Below are positions 32,058 to 40,380 of a DNA stretch of 53,028 nucleotides, one piece after another. The notes under the pieces were generated by a model. That model was not told the DNA's origin. It saw nothing but the letters and a program-made list of their open reading frames with translations, and made no database searches. Source of the stretch: a virus; the IMG/VR virus record IMGVR_UViG_3300030380_002089, positions 1-53,028 of that record; one strand, given 5' to 3'. Each line of letters starts with the position of its first letter. The stretch's first letter is position 1. The position numbers and the translations under genes are program-made.

Positions 32058-32459
32058 ATGGCAATAGAATTAACAATTAGCGGAACAGCAAGCGGAAACG
32101 CAACACTTGTAGGTGCATGGGAATTAAGAGCAGGTTCACATGGAACCACCGAATGGCTTGATGGAGCAGCAGATGTATCTTATCCGGGCGGAGGTCCGGG
32201 TACCTTCAACGCTTCTAACAGCGATGGAGCAAACGGATATGACCCAGCACCAAAGATGGCTATGATTACCCTTGGCTCAACAACTGATGGACAAACAATT
32301 GTTCTTGGTGGCGGTGCAACCGCTATTCTTGGATTTGTTGTATCAGCGGGCACAGCAAACATGGCTCAGTCAATTGGTGGAAATCACAGTGGACTTACTA
32401 TCACTTTGGAAACTACAGGAACTGTAACCAGTGGACAACTATTAGTGTTTTACAACTGA
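32058..32459 (+). CDS. Putative head decoration protein
   Basis: 133 residues, ATG 32058 behind AGGAGATGATTAAAT. Small, Gly/Ser/Thr/Ala-rich, beta-looking (MAIELTISGTASGNATLVGA; GLTITLETTGTVTSGQLLVF), without cysteine or charge clusters. Directly downstream of the capsid gene, where many tailed viruses encode a capsid-stabilising cement protein. The assignment rests on place and composition. Confidence 0.55.
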   Translation: MAIELTISGTASGNATLVGAWELRAGSHGTTEWLDGAADVSYPGGGPGTFNASNSDGANGYDPAPKMAMITLGSTTDGQTIVLGGGATAILGFVVSAGTANMAQSIGGNHSGLTITLETTGTVTSGQLLVFYN

Positions 32460-32470
32460 GGTGAGGAAAC

Positions 32471-32875
32471 TTGCCTAAGATAACCTACATAGGTTCTAAC
32501 CCTTATCTCAAATTGCGAGACGATACAGAAATGTATCGTGGCCAAGTTAGAGAGGTTTCCCAAGAGTGGCTGAATAAATACAGACAATGGGCAACACAAA
32601 AAGGTCCTAAGAACCTACTCATAGAAGGTGATGAAGGCGTTACTAAAGACGCTGGAAATGACGGACTACCTGATTCTGGTTGGACTAAGAAGGACATTAC
32701 TACATGGTTGAAAGATAAGGGAGTAACTGTAACAGGCTACGCTACCAAAGGTAAACTTTTGGATAAAGTAAAGACCGCCCTCAATCCACCGGCACCAGAG
32801 CCAGTGGTTGAGGAGGTCTTGGTAGAAGAGACTAAAGCAGAAGACCCTATCGTAGAGACAAGCGGAGATGAATAA
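32471..32875 (+). CDS. Small protein with SAP-like domain
   Basis: 134 residues starting at TTG 32471, preceded by GAGGTGAGGAAAC. The N-terminal 50 residues form a small strand-and-helix unit (IGSNPYLKLRDDTEMYRGQV, QEWLNKYRQWATQ). Residues about 71-103 (WTKKDITTWLKDKGVTVTGY, ATKGKLLDKVKTAL) match the helix-turn-helix outline of SAP/HeH motifs. The tail is acidic and Pro-rich. Similar small proteins occur after capsid genes as head-completion or decoration factors. Confidence 0.55.
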   Translation: MPKITYIGSNPYLKLRDDTEMYRGQVREVSQEWLNKYRQWATQKGPKNLLIEGDEGVTKDAGNDGLPDSGWTKKDITTWLKDKGVTVTGYATKGKLLDKVKTALNPPAPEPVVEEVLVEETKAEDPIVETSGDE

Positions 32876-32877
32876 TT

Positions 32878-33120
32878 ATGGCAATAACAGTTGATGAAAG
32901 GCCCCATGTAATGGGTGATTTAATGTTGGTAACAGGAACTTGGGCTAATGGGGACACATCTATTGATTTGTCTGACATGTTAAGTTCTATAGTTATGGCT
33001 ATGGTATGCCCTAGCACCACTACCGAACAAGCAAATCCTATCAGCATAGTTGGTACTACAATACACTTTACAGAGTCAGGTAGTGACGATGGTGTATGGT
33101 CTGCATTAGGTCGCCGTTGA
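32878..33120 (+). CDS. Putative decoration/fibre family protein 1
   Basis: 80 residues, ATG 32878. It opens MAITVDERPHVMGDLMLVTG and ends SALGRR. The same opening ([ASV]-x-[TE]-[VIF]-[DEN]-x-RP-x(3)-G-[DN]-[LM]-x(3)-TG) and ending ([LI]-[GI]-x-R-[RK]) appear in the genes at 33820 and 34163, so the three are paralogs. Short, beta-rich, without cysteine knots. Function unknown; likely virion surface given the place after the capsid protein. Confidence 0.55.
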   Translation: MAITVDERPHVMGDLMLVTGTWANGDTSIDLSDMLSSIVMAMVCPSTTTEQANPISIVGTTIHFTESGSDDGVWSALGRR

Positions 33121-33136
33121 TTAGGCGGTGACTCTA

Positions 33137-33823
33137 ATGGGAATGGATATTGATAAGTTCAATGTTATAGAGAGAACATCTATTGGTGGGTCTTTACAAC
33201 TAGTAATAGTGGAACTTCAAGCAGGTACTTTTAATGACACCTCTGGTAATTTAATTGATGCTTTTAAAATTCAATACATGGATTTAGGGCTATCAGAGAT
33301 ATATGGCGCTAAGGTCTTGTTGGATGAAACTAATAGACCTACACTCGCTAATTGTAACGACGGTAGTAACAGCGCAGTAACTGTTAATATAGCAACTAGA
33401 GTATTTTACGATAATAATGCTCCCGGTTGGGTAACTATTGGTGAAATAACTAATGGTGGTTCTGGCTATACTGCTGGAACAAACCCTCCAAATAGAGGCG
33501 CAGAAAATTCTGCAAAAACAGACGGCTCTGGTCCTGTTATCTTTAATCCGTTAATAACTGCTAATGCAAGCGGCGTAGTAACTAGTGTTGCTATAGGTAT
33601 AACAAATGGTAACAGGGGTACTGGGTTTACTGACGGAGATTCAATTTATGTTAATCAGGCTGGCGGTACAGCAGGTGTAGCAACAGGTCATAATGCAGTT
33701 GCTAAAGTTATTGTCAATAAAGGAGGTCCTGAATTGACAATAGTAAATAGTTGTTCTGCTACGAAGGCTGCAAATCATAATACATCGACAGCGACTTTGA
33801 TGTTAATAGGGAGGAAAGGTTGA
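33137..33823 (+). CDS. Putative decoration/fibre family protein 2, with Gly-rich insertion
   Basis: 228 residues from ATG 33137 (GTG 33128 is also in frame, but GGCGGTGA serves 33137). Its end, LMLIGRKG, and strand pattern ally it to the flanking paralogs, but the N-terminal match is weak. The central part contains repeated Gly-rich beta units (GEITNGGSGYTAGT; IGITNGNRGTGFTDGDSIYV), a pattern typical of phage fibre and surface proteins and echoed in the giant tail protein near 49440-49680. Probably an enlarged surface variant. Confidence 0.5.
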   Translation: MGMDIDKFNVIERTSIGGSLQLVIVELQAGTFNDTSGNLIDAFKIQYMDLGLSEIYGAKVLLDETNRPTLANCNDGSNSAVTVNIATRVFYDNNAPGWVTIGEITNGGSGYTAGTNPPNRGAENSAKTDGSGPVIFNPLITANASGVVTSVAIGITNGNRGTGFTDGDSIYVNQAGGTAGVATGHNAVAKVIVNKGGPELTIVNSCSATKAANHNTSTATLMLIGRKG

Positions 33824-34161
33824 TGGCATTAACAATCGATAATAGACCTACTTCAATTGGAGATATGGTTATATTAACAGGTACATTTGACGCAGGGGAC
33901 ACTAACTTAGATTTTAGTAGTCATGTTAGGAAAGTATTTTCTTTCAATATGTACCCGACTAATCTAAATACAGGAAGTCCTATAACAATGGCAACTAAAA
34001 CAATAAATATAGACGGCAATGATACTGTCGCTACAGTTGCTTTGGCTACAGGAGATTTTGCTGTAAAGTCAGGCGAAACTACAATAAAGATATTTGGTGA
34101 AATAACTAACCATGTGGTTGCTAAATATAATTATAAATATACATTGATAGGGAGGAGATGA
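33820..34161 (+). CDS. Putative decoration/fibre family protein 3
   Basis: 113 residues, ATG 33820 overlapping the previous stop, or ATG 33823. It begins ALTIDNRPTSIGDMVILTGT and ends YTLIGRR, clearly paralogous to the proteins at 32878 and 34163. All beta-looking, moderately Thr/Asn-rich. Tandem duplication with divergence suggests hetero-oligomers or host-range variation on the head surface. Confidence 0.55.
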   Translation: MMALTIDNRPTSIGDMVILTGTFDAGDTNLDFSSHVRKVFSFNMYPTNLNTGSPITMATKTINIDGNDTVATVALATGDFAVKSGETTIKIFGEITNHVVAKYNYKYTLIGRR

Positions 34162-34162
34162 A

Positions 34163-34546
34163 TTGGTTGCCACTGTAGAATTTAATAGACCAGAAAAAGT
34201 AGGTAATTTAATATTTATCACTGGTGAATTTACTTCATCTGATACCTTACAAATCGATGTGTCTGATTTTGTTAATGAAATAATAGATGTTATGGTAATA
34301 CACGGAAATAACCCTAGAGGTGGTTCTGACACAACAGATAATTACCTTTTTGCTACTGATAGTGGCAGTTCGGATGATGCAGCCAACACTTATAAATTGT
34401 CAGCAGACTTTATACCCAAAGTAGACGGCACAGTAGTTGATTTTTTCTCAACAAAACAAACTCTAGCAGACGGTACAGTGGCCTTTAATAGCACAGTATT
34501 TGCTGCGGCTAGTGAAGGTAGATTTTGTATAATAGGTAGGAAGTAG
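34163..34546 (+). CDS. Putative decoration/fibre family protein 4
   Basis: 127 residues starting at TTG 34163 behind GGGAGGAGATGAA. It begins VATVEFNRPEKVGNLIFITG and ends FCIIGRK, matching the paralogs at 32878 and 33820. It is the longest of the simple members, with an extra acidic Ser/Asp-rich loop (TDSGSSDDAANTY). Confidence 0.55.
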   Translation: MVATVEFNRPEKVGNLIFITGEFTSSDTLQIDVSDFVNEIIDVMVIHGNNPRGGSDTTDNYLFATDSGSSDDAANTYKLSADFIPKVDGTVVDFFSTKQTLADGTVAFNSTVFAAASEGRFCIIGRK

Positions 34547-34554
34547 GTGTTAAT

Positions 34555-34758
34555 ATGGCGAGTTTAAGTAAAGTAGCATCAAAGGTCGTAGGTCCACTTT
34601 CTCCACAAGAATTTAGTGATGCATCTACACTACAGACTACAATCAACACTGCTATACAAGCAGTGACTGGAGCCAGTGCAACAAATGCTATTCTTGGTAC
34701 AGAGATTATTACTGTTTTAGGAAATCATTTTCTAGTAGTGCTTTATCAACTATCCTGA
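34555..34758 (+). CDS. Small hydrophobic-core protein
   Basis: 67 residues, ATG 34555. Ser/Thr/Ala-rich N-terminal half and a hydrophobic C-terminus (ILGTEIITVLGNHFLVVLYQ) that looks like two strands more than a membrane helix. The ending resembles the strand ending of the decoration-type genes without the GR[RK] finish. Function unknown. Confidence 0.45.
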   Translation: MASLSKVASKVVGPLSPQEFSDASTLQTTINTAIQAVTGASATNAILGTEIITVLGNHFLVVLYQLS

Positions 34759-34767
34759 GTTGGTTTA

Positions 34768-35049
34768 ATGAAGTCGGCTGGAAATATTGGCCTTGATGAT
34801 ATAGAGCGCTTACAGAAGCGTGGCATCAAACTCAATGAGTCTTACGGTGCATCGATTAGAACTGATGAAGATAACCCACTTGCTGGGTTTACTATGAAAC
34901 AACGCAATCGCAATAAGAATGCAGGGGATGTTCTTAACATTGGTTCAGGTACTAGATGTAAGCATTGCGGTATGCTTTATTTTTGCTGGGTTGACAAATG
35001 TAGAACTTGTAATAACAAGGTAGATTTTAATTTATCGACCAGAGAGTGA
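34768..35049 (+). CDS. Small zinc-ribbon protein
   Basis: 93 residues, ATG 34768. The C-terminal third has CKHC (about 71-74) and CRTC (about 84-87) around MLYFCWVDK, a compact four-cysteine zinc ribbon. The N-terminal part is charged and polar (GNIGLDDIERLQKRGIKLNE). Located between head and connector genes; role unknown. Confidence 0.6.
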   Translation: MKSAGNIGLDDIERLQKRGIKLNESYGASIRTDEDNPLAGFTMKQRNRNKNAGDVLNIGSGTRCKHCGMLYFCWVDKCRTCNNKVDFNLSTRE

Positions 35050-35102
35050 TAAGCGACAAGGTTAATTCATAAGCCTTTCATCGATGTACTGAGGGGAGCG
35101 AT

Positions 35103-36695
35103 ATGCCAGTAGTATTTTCACCCGGAGAACCAGAGACTCGACCTCTTGACCCCGATGCAATTGTATATACCAGCGCTCAGAAAGTTGCTGATATACTAGG
35201 GATAGGGCCAAGTGAAGCAGTGTTGATGGCTGCTAACGCAGAAGCAAACGCAGTGTTTGTTACAGGTGGAGACTACAGAAACACTGGATTTTCAGTTGGA
35301 GATACAATACTTATCTATAGTGACGCTGACCCTTTAGGGCAAGAACATGCGATTACTGGAATTACAACATCTGCTAGTGGTGTAAAATTGGCATTCTCAG
35401 CGTCTATAAATCCCGGTCTTTATGAAACAGCAGACAATGCTTATGTCCAAAATACTGCGTCATTTACTAATGGTAAAACTCGTGGAATGACAAGAGCGAT
35501 TGTAGAACACAGAATCAAAGAGGTCCAAGACCGTATAGATAACTATACTCATAATGCTTGGAGACCTTATCTAGCCTCAGCCGAATACATCAACTTCGAT
35601 ACTTACAAACCTTACAGGCGTAGATACTTTACAGATTATGTAGGAACTGCACCTTTGTTGTTTAGGAATGTTCAACAAATGTTGAGGATTGAATTATGGC
35701 AAGGTGACGACTATAGAGAGATATGTGGAGCAGAGGCTCGTATAACATTACCTGATGATGTTAGAGCACTTGTTGGTAAGTCAATAGTCTTATCACCGGG
35801 TAATGGTAGCGCTAGTGTTTTAACTGCTGGGTCGCTAGGTACTTCCACTAGTTCTCAATGGTCTGTAGATTTTGATAGGACAACTAGCGCACAAAACCTT
35901 GCTGATTTGATTAACAAAGAAGATAGAGTAAGTAAGGCTGCTGTAGAGTTTAGTCCAACATTTACCTTGGAAGGTTCTACATCTAATGTGGCAGTTCATA
36001 ATGAGTTTCTTGCTTCGGCCAATGCTGATTATGGCACTGGGAAATTAAAAGTCACAAGTATGAGAGCAACTAAGGCTGGTGAGGTTTGTAGCATAGTTAC
36101 TACATCAAGTGATATAGGACTCTCACAAACCAGTTCATCTAGTTCTACTATATCAAGTAAAAGCGGAGACTTTGGTAGCGATGCTACGGGCGAAGTAACT
36201 GTAGGTAGCACCGCTGGTTTTGCTAAAGCGGGTGTATTTACAGACGGCACTAATGTTGTAAGATATACTGGCGTGACTGCTACAACATTTACTGGGTGTG
36301 CTGAAATAATAGGTACGGCACCATCCAGTGGAACTGCTACTCAACACTTGCTTCAACTCGATTTACAGGGAGGCTCTACTGCTGGTGACAACGCTAGACT
36401 TAGAGATTGGTGGCTAGACCATGAAATGGGCATAGTTTACTTCAATAATTCATATCCTTTCTTTGAACATAACGCTATCAAAGTATCTTACATCTACGGT
36501 GAAAGGTATCTTGAAAAAGCAATAGAAGAGGCTGCTACTAAGATGGTAGCAAGTGAGTTACTAATGTCGGATGATAGGAGCGTCTTGATACCAGAGGGTG
36601 GACAGAATATAGATTTAGGTTCCAAAGCCCAACTGTGGCGTAAAGAAAGTATGGAAATTTTAAGCCGCTATAAAGAAGTGGTGGTGTTTTCCTAA
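35103..36695 (+). CDS. Head-tail adaptor-like protein with large insertion
   Basis: 530 residues, ATG 35103 behind GAGGGGAGCGAT. N-terminal YTSAQKVADILGIGPSE and the helix REHRIKEVQD-type segment (TRAIVEHRIKEVQDRIDNYT) are typical of connector proteins at the portal (gp6/gp15-like). The C-terminal helix (EKAIEEAATKMVASELLMSD) would complete such a bundle. Between them lies a roughly 250-residue beta-rich, Ser/Thr/Gly-rich insertion (about 210-450), much larger than in ordinary adaptors. Also, the first 130 residues contain an extra small beta domain. Assignment by architecture and gene order. Confidence 0.62.
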   Translation: MPVVFSPGEPETRPLDPDAIVYTSAQKVADILGIGPSEAVLMAANAEANAVFVTGGDYRNTGFSVGDTILIYSDADPLGQEHAITGITTSASGVKLAFSASINPGLYETADNAYVQNTASFTNGKTRGMTRAIVEHRIKEVQDRIDNYTHNAWRPYLASAEYINFDTYKPYRRRYFTDYVGTAPLLFRNVQQMLRIELWQGDDYREICGAEARITLPDDVRALVGKSIVLSPGNGSASVLTAGSLGTSTSSQWSVDFDRTTSAQNLADLINKEDRVSKAAVEFSPTFTLEGSTSNVAVHNEFLASANADYGTGKLKVTSMRATKAGEVCSIVTTSSDIGLSQTSSSSSTISSKSGDFGSDATGEVTVGSTAGFAKAGVFTDGTNVVRYTGVTATTFTGCAEIIGTAPSSGTATQHLLQLDLQGGSTAGDNARLRDWWLDHEMGIVYFNNSYPFFEHNAIKVSYIYGERYLEKAIEEAATKMVASELLMSDDRSVLIPEGGQNIDLGSKAQLWRKESMEILSRYKEVVVFS

Positions 36696-37168
36696 TGGTC
36701 GCTACATGGAAAGAGCCATTGGAAACAGTCATTGACTTACTCAAGGCTAACTTCAACGCTAGTGATTCTACTGGTTGGAACAGAGCCAATACAGATAATA
36801 TAAAGCCTATAGTTTTAGATATAGCGAGCGAAGGCCCTGAGCGTGGTAAGCGTTTAGATTTACAGAGAAGTGATTTCATTCTTTGTTACGAAACTGCGCT
36901 CAATGAAGAAGTGCCAGATTTACTTTACAATTTTGTAACTACTCGTGTCAACATCACCGTTGATATGAGAACTTCAAGAAGTCGCTCTCGACTAAGAAAG
37001 ATGGAAGATGAAATGAGGAGAGTCATTCATGTAAGTCGTAAAGGTGACGGGGAAAACTTTGACCGTATGATTGTCAAGACTCGTACAGATTTATCTGACC
37101 GAACTAAAAAGTTATTTAGGCATACATTCCAAATAGAAGTAGTAATACTAGCGGAGATGATACCGTGA
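36695..37168 (+). CDS. Putative tail completion / tail terminator protein
   Basis: 157 residues, ATG 36695 overlapping the previous stop (TAATGG). Alpha/beta with an N-terminal helix (PLETVIDLLKANF), strands (RSDFILCYE; VNITVDMRT) and basic middle (RTSRSRSRLRKMEDEMRRVI), ending in a strand (FQIEVVILAEM). Size, fold impression and place between adaptor and tail tube fit a tail terminator. The stop overlaps the GTG of the next gene. Confidence 0.55.
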   Translation: MVATWKEPLETVIDLLKANFNASDSTGWNRANTDNIKPIVLDIASEGPERGKRLDLQRSDFILCYETALNEEVPDLLYNFVTTRVNITVDMRTSRSRSRLRKMEDEMRRVIHVSRKGDGENFDRMIVKTRTDLSDRTKKLFRHTFQIEVVILAEMIP

Positions 37169-39219
37169 CTGGCTTTGGTGCTCACTATAAGGGAGATGTT
37201 TCAGAGGTCGTTATGGGTCACGAAACTAGCCTTTTCATAGAGCATGGTGAGCCTAGAACATGGACCGCAGTTACTAGTACTTCTGCTCCAGATTTTACAG
37301 AAATACAGTTTAAAGGTACTACTAATATTGGTAACAGTAGCAGTATCTTTGAACAACAAAAGCCTATACTAAAAGTGCCGCTTGGTATGCTTATAGGTCA
37401 AAAACTATCTTTCCACTCATCAGCGTCTGGACAAAATAATTTTTCTTCTTATTACTACACAGATGTAAAGAGCAGGTTGTATACTATCGTAGACCACACG
37501 CTAGATAGTGACTCTACTAAAATAAAAATCGTACCTGCACTTTTGTCACCTTTACAGGCTTCGCTAGATAGTGGAACAGGTGACAGTATTCTCATTCATT
37601 CGACTGGTTTACCTACAGTCCAAGGAGATGCGAATAGTGCCATGAATGCAGCAGCAGCGTCTTCCAAAGAAGTTAGTTTAGTCGACGGGTTCATAGGACT
37701 TGCTTCATTTATGACATTACCTGATACTAAGGTAGATTTGCATAGTTATCATGTTGTAGGTTTGGGTAGACAAGTAGCCGTTCAGCAAACAGGAAAAGTC
37801 CATCACATGGGCGGTTCTATAGAGATGCCACTACATAGCCCTAAGTGGTTATTCTATAGTTTAGGAAGAGAGGTTGTAGACCAAACATCATGCGGTACTG
37901 CCAGTTCAGGTTCAGCAGTGAATCCATCAAAAACTATTCATCCGGGCCAAGGTTATGTAGATGTAAGCACACTTACAATAAAGGGTGCTACCGCAGCAGT
38001 AGGTGATTACTTACTTATCAAAGACACCACTTTAGTTCCTACTACAACATACAAAACTCCAGAAAGCGGAGCGAGTAGTAATATCTATTGGCCCCCTGCT
38101 CAAGGTGCTGGTTTAACTTCCGATGCTCATCATTTTGAGTGGGCTGAAAGTAGCGAGTGTAGAAGAATAAGTGCTATAGAAACTTTATCCAGCGGTCATA
38201 GAATATATGTCGATGGAGGCTGGCAATTTGAGCATACTACTAGTGATAATATAGAATTAAGAAAATATGCTGATGGAAGCACTGATGGTAATTTTGGTAG
38301 CCCGCATGTAGAAAGCACTCGTAAGATTACAAATCCTGTTAGAAGACTTTTATTTTCAGGGGAAACAGTTCCTAGTTTCTCGATGGAACATAGCATAAGA
38401 ACAAGAGATTTAGGCTCGTTTAACGATGTTAATGAAACGACAGTAGCGCCCGGCTCTGCCGGTGATACTAAGCAGTTGACAAGAGTATTCAAAGGTTGTA
38501 AAATAGTTGAATATGAATTGACTAGTACGGTAGATGCTGAATTGAAATATCGTGCAGTATTCGATGCATTGTCTTGCTTTACTGATACTGGTCGCCTTGA
38601 AAGTGCTAACAAAGGTGACAGATACACTGCCCACAGAATGTTTCAAAATACAGCCAATACTCTCAAGGGTAAGAAAGCATCTGGTATAGCAAAAGGTTCA
38701 GAAAAGCCTTTCATGTTTTACAACGGTAGCATTACAGCATTCGACCAAAATTTAGGATTTGTTAGTGCGTTTGAACTGAAAGGTAAAACTGGTGTAGAGG
38801 TATTCCATACTATCCAAAGTAATCCTGTTGCTGAAACAGTAAACTCAGATAATCTGAGCACTAAACAAGTTCCTTATGGGGGCACTCGTAACGCTAGTAT
38901 TATCCGTGAAGGTAAAGAAAACTTTGACATGGAAATTACACTTGCTTTAGAAGACTCTGCTCTTTATCACGAGTTGAGAACCCATGTGCAGAGAGGAGGC
39001 ACAGTTGGCTCTACAGGGGGCACTATCATGCTTCACTTTACCAAGCCTGTAACATCTGGCTCTGGCACTACGCCCAGTCTAAGGATAATTATAGACGATT
39101 ACTTCATAACTGACTTAGCAATACCCGTACCTGACGACAAGGGGCTACTGTTCACAACTATGAAAATTAAGCCACAGAATGTCAAAGTTATTAGCGAAGA
39201 TACCATTTACCATTGTTGA
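37165..39219 (+). CDS. Tail tube protein, enlarged
   Basis: 684 residues from GTG 37165 (ATGs inside would remove conserved sequence). Tail-tube-like elements are GRQVAVQQTGKVHHMGGSIE with the following LHSPKWLFYSLG, and FKGCKIVEYELTSTVDAELK near the middle, which resemble the strand-rich core of tube proteins that assess ring formation. At 684 residues it is far larger than the usual 150-350, so it probably carries surface domains: an N-terminal beta domain and a C-terminal Ig-like region. Position before the chaperone pair agrees. A fused tube/decoration protein is the best reading. Confidence 0.62.
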   Translation: MTGFGAHYKGDVSEVVMGHETSLFIEHGEPRTWTAVTSTSAPDFTEIQFKGTTNIGNSSSIFEQQKPILKVPLGMLIGQKLSFHSSASGQNNFSSYYYTDVKSRLYTIVDHTLDSDSTKIKIVPALLSPLQASLDSGTGDSILIHSTGLPTVQGDANSAMNAAAASSKEVSLVDGFIGLASFMTLPDTKVDLHSYHVVGLGRQVAVQQTGKVHHMGGSIEMPLHSPKWLFYSLGREVVDQTSCGTASSGSAVNPSKTIHPGQGYVDVSTLTIKGATAAVGDYLLIKDTTLVPTTTYKTPESGASSNIYWPPAQGAGLTSDAHHFEWAESSECRRISAIETLSSGHRIYVDGGWQFEHTTSDNIELRKYADGSTDGNFGSPHVESTRKITNPVRRLLFSGETVPSFSMEHSIRTRDLGSFNDVNETTVAPGSAGDTKQLTRVFKGCKIVEYELTSTVDAELKYRAVFDALSCFTDTGRLESANKGDRYTAHRMFQNTANTLKGKKASGIAKGSEKPFMFYNGSITAFDQNLGFVSAFELKGKTGVEVFHTIQSNPVAETVNSDNLSTKQVPYGGTRNASIIREGKENFDMEITLALEDSALYHELRTHVQRGGTVGSTGGTIMLHFTKPVTSGSGTTPSLRIIIDDYFITDLAIPVPDDKGLLFTTMKIKPQNVKVISEDTIYHC

Positions 39220-39228
39220 GGAGATAAT

Positions 39229-39450
39229 ATGCCGTTGAGAAATTGGAGGTCACTAAATCCATTTGGCAAGCGAATTATTGTCGATTTACAAGAAGATGAA
39301 GAAGAAGAGGGAGGAGACAACCTTTTCGACCCGGAAGCAGGGAGAGCCAGTGATAACCCATTCGCTCACCTGCACACGGAGGATGAACCCTTGGAAGAGG
39401 CATCATCCGATGAGGAAGTGAGTAAGTATGTCACAGGAGAACAAGAATAA
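39229..39450 (+). CDS. Small acidic protein
   Basis: 73 residues, ATG 39229 behind GAGGAGATAAT. A basic/hydrophobic start (MPLRNWRSLNPFGKRIIVDL) and then a strongly acidic, probably disordered tail (EDEEEEGG, EEASSDEEV). The end overlaps the next gene by 23 bases. Unknown function; an assembly factor is plausible given the neighbours. Confidence 0.55.
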   Translation: MPLRNWRSLNPFGKRIIVDLQEDEEEEGGDNLFDPEAGRASDNPFAHLHTEDEPLEEASSDEEVSKYVTGEQE

Positions 39451-39763
39451 AATAACGATAAACAAGAAACCAATTGAAGTCACAAAGCGGCGATTAACTT
39501 TTTACAATATACAACAAGTTGCACCCTTAATGACTCATGGTAGTCTTGACTTTTCTGATTACTGGCGACATGCATTTTCACATTGGCTCAGTTATACTGA
39601 CCCTGATGGTCGCTCTATAGAAATTGACATAGAGGGCTTATCTCCAGAAGATGGACAGACTCTAGCCAATCTATTACCTAATCCAAATCAGATTATGGAA
39701 TGGCTAGTTTTTCGGGAAGCGAAGTCGGACAAATCAAGCACTTCATTAACGGGAGGCCAGTGA
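39428..39763 (+). CDS. Putative tail assembly chaperone, upstream member
   Basis: 111 residues, ATG 39428. A beta-rich start (KITINKKPIEVTKRRLTFYN) and helical end. It is followed by a 91-codon frame overlapping it by 64 bases in the -1 phase, the arrangement of lambda G/G-T chaperone genes downstream of the tail tube. The overlap contains GTTTTTCGGGA and, close to the stop, GGGAGGC, but no textbook slippery heptamer in phase. Tail chaperone is by layout and position; no sequence family recognised. Confidence 0.55.
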   Translation: MSQENKNKITINKKPIEVTKRRLTFYNIQQVAPLMTHGSLDFSDYWRHAFSHWLSYTDPDGRSIEIDIEGLSPEDGQTLANLLPNPNQIMEWLVFREAKSDKSSTSLTGGQ

Positions 39764-39975
39764 GTGAACGACTTCGCTATCAGGAACAAGCCATGGAATA
39801 TTTATTAATGACACACTACAATATGAGTTTAAAGGATGTGAGAGAATTGGGAATTGACGACGCTAAGCAACTTCTTTACTGGGCACAGGCTATGCAAGGT
39901 GAAGAGAAGGCTGCTGAAAACGCAGTTTATTTGGGCTATGACATATTGGCTAGACTGGAGGGAGATGAATGGTAG
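39700..39975 (+). CDS. Putative tail assembly chaperone, downstream (-1 frame) member
   Basis: 91 residues if started at ATG 39700; the frame is open from 39682. It is helical (RYQEQAMEYLLMTHYNMSLK; DDAKQLLYWAQAMQGEEKAA). It lies in the -1 frame relative to the gene at 39428 and may be expressed as a frameshift extension or independently. Its last bases overlap the ATG at 39969. Confidence 0.55.
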   Translation: MASFSGSEVGQIKHFINGRPVSERLRYQEQAMEYLLMTHYNMSLKDVRELGIDDAKQLLYWAQAMQGEEKAAENAVYLGYDILARLEGDEW

Positions 39976-40379
39976 ATGAGCACATAGACCCAAGAACTGT
40001 AGAGTCTATGAAAAACTTTAGCGAGTACAGTAAATCTGCTAAAGAAAACATGCAGGTTTTGCAGCAACAAATGGACAAATTCACTAAGTCAATGGCAATG
40101 ACCAAATCGAATACAGTTGACCTTACTAAGTCTTTGAAAGACATGAGTAATACACAACCTATGCAACAGGCTACAGGCGAAGGAGTAGCACCTACCCCTG
40201 CGGGTGGAGCAAGTCAACAAAACAATGTAACTGTTAATCTAAAGATTGATGTTAGCGGAGTCACTGACAAGACTGACAAAAAAGCATTGGCTAAAGAAAT
40301 CAGCGCTATGATAACAAAGGAACTCAAGTCTAAGATAGGCGGCTCTTTGACACAAAGCGGATTTAGTAGGAGTGGTTGA
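39969..40379 (+). CDS. Short coiled-coil protein in the tape-measure position
   Basis: 136 residues, ATG 39969. Residues about 10-55 form a coiled coil (SMKNFSEYSKSAKENMQVLQ and onward), then a Pro/Gly/Gln linker, then a strand-like unit (NNVTVNLKIDVSGVTDKTDK) and basic end. Tape measures normally follow the chaperones but have hundreds of residues and membrane segments. This protein could be a greatly shortened tape measure or an accessory factor. Confidence 0.55.
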   Translation: MVDEHIDPRTVESMKNFSEYSKSAKENMQVLQQQMDKFTKSMAMTKSNTVDLTKSLKDMSNTQPMQQATGEGVAPTPAGGASQQNNVTVNLKIDVSGVTDKTDKKALAKEISAMITKELKSKIGGSLTQSGFSRSG

Positions 40380-40380
40380 T

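Noticed and set aside
39745-39757. GGGAGGC as a definite programmed frameshift site
   Set aside because: The second tRNA would mispair after slipping, and no structure downstream was checked; kept only as a candidate.
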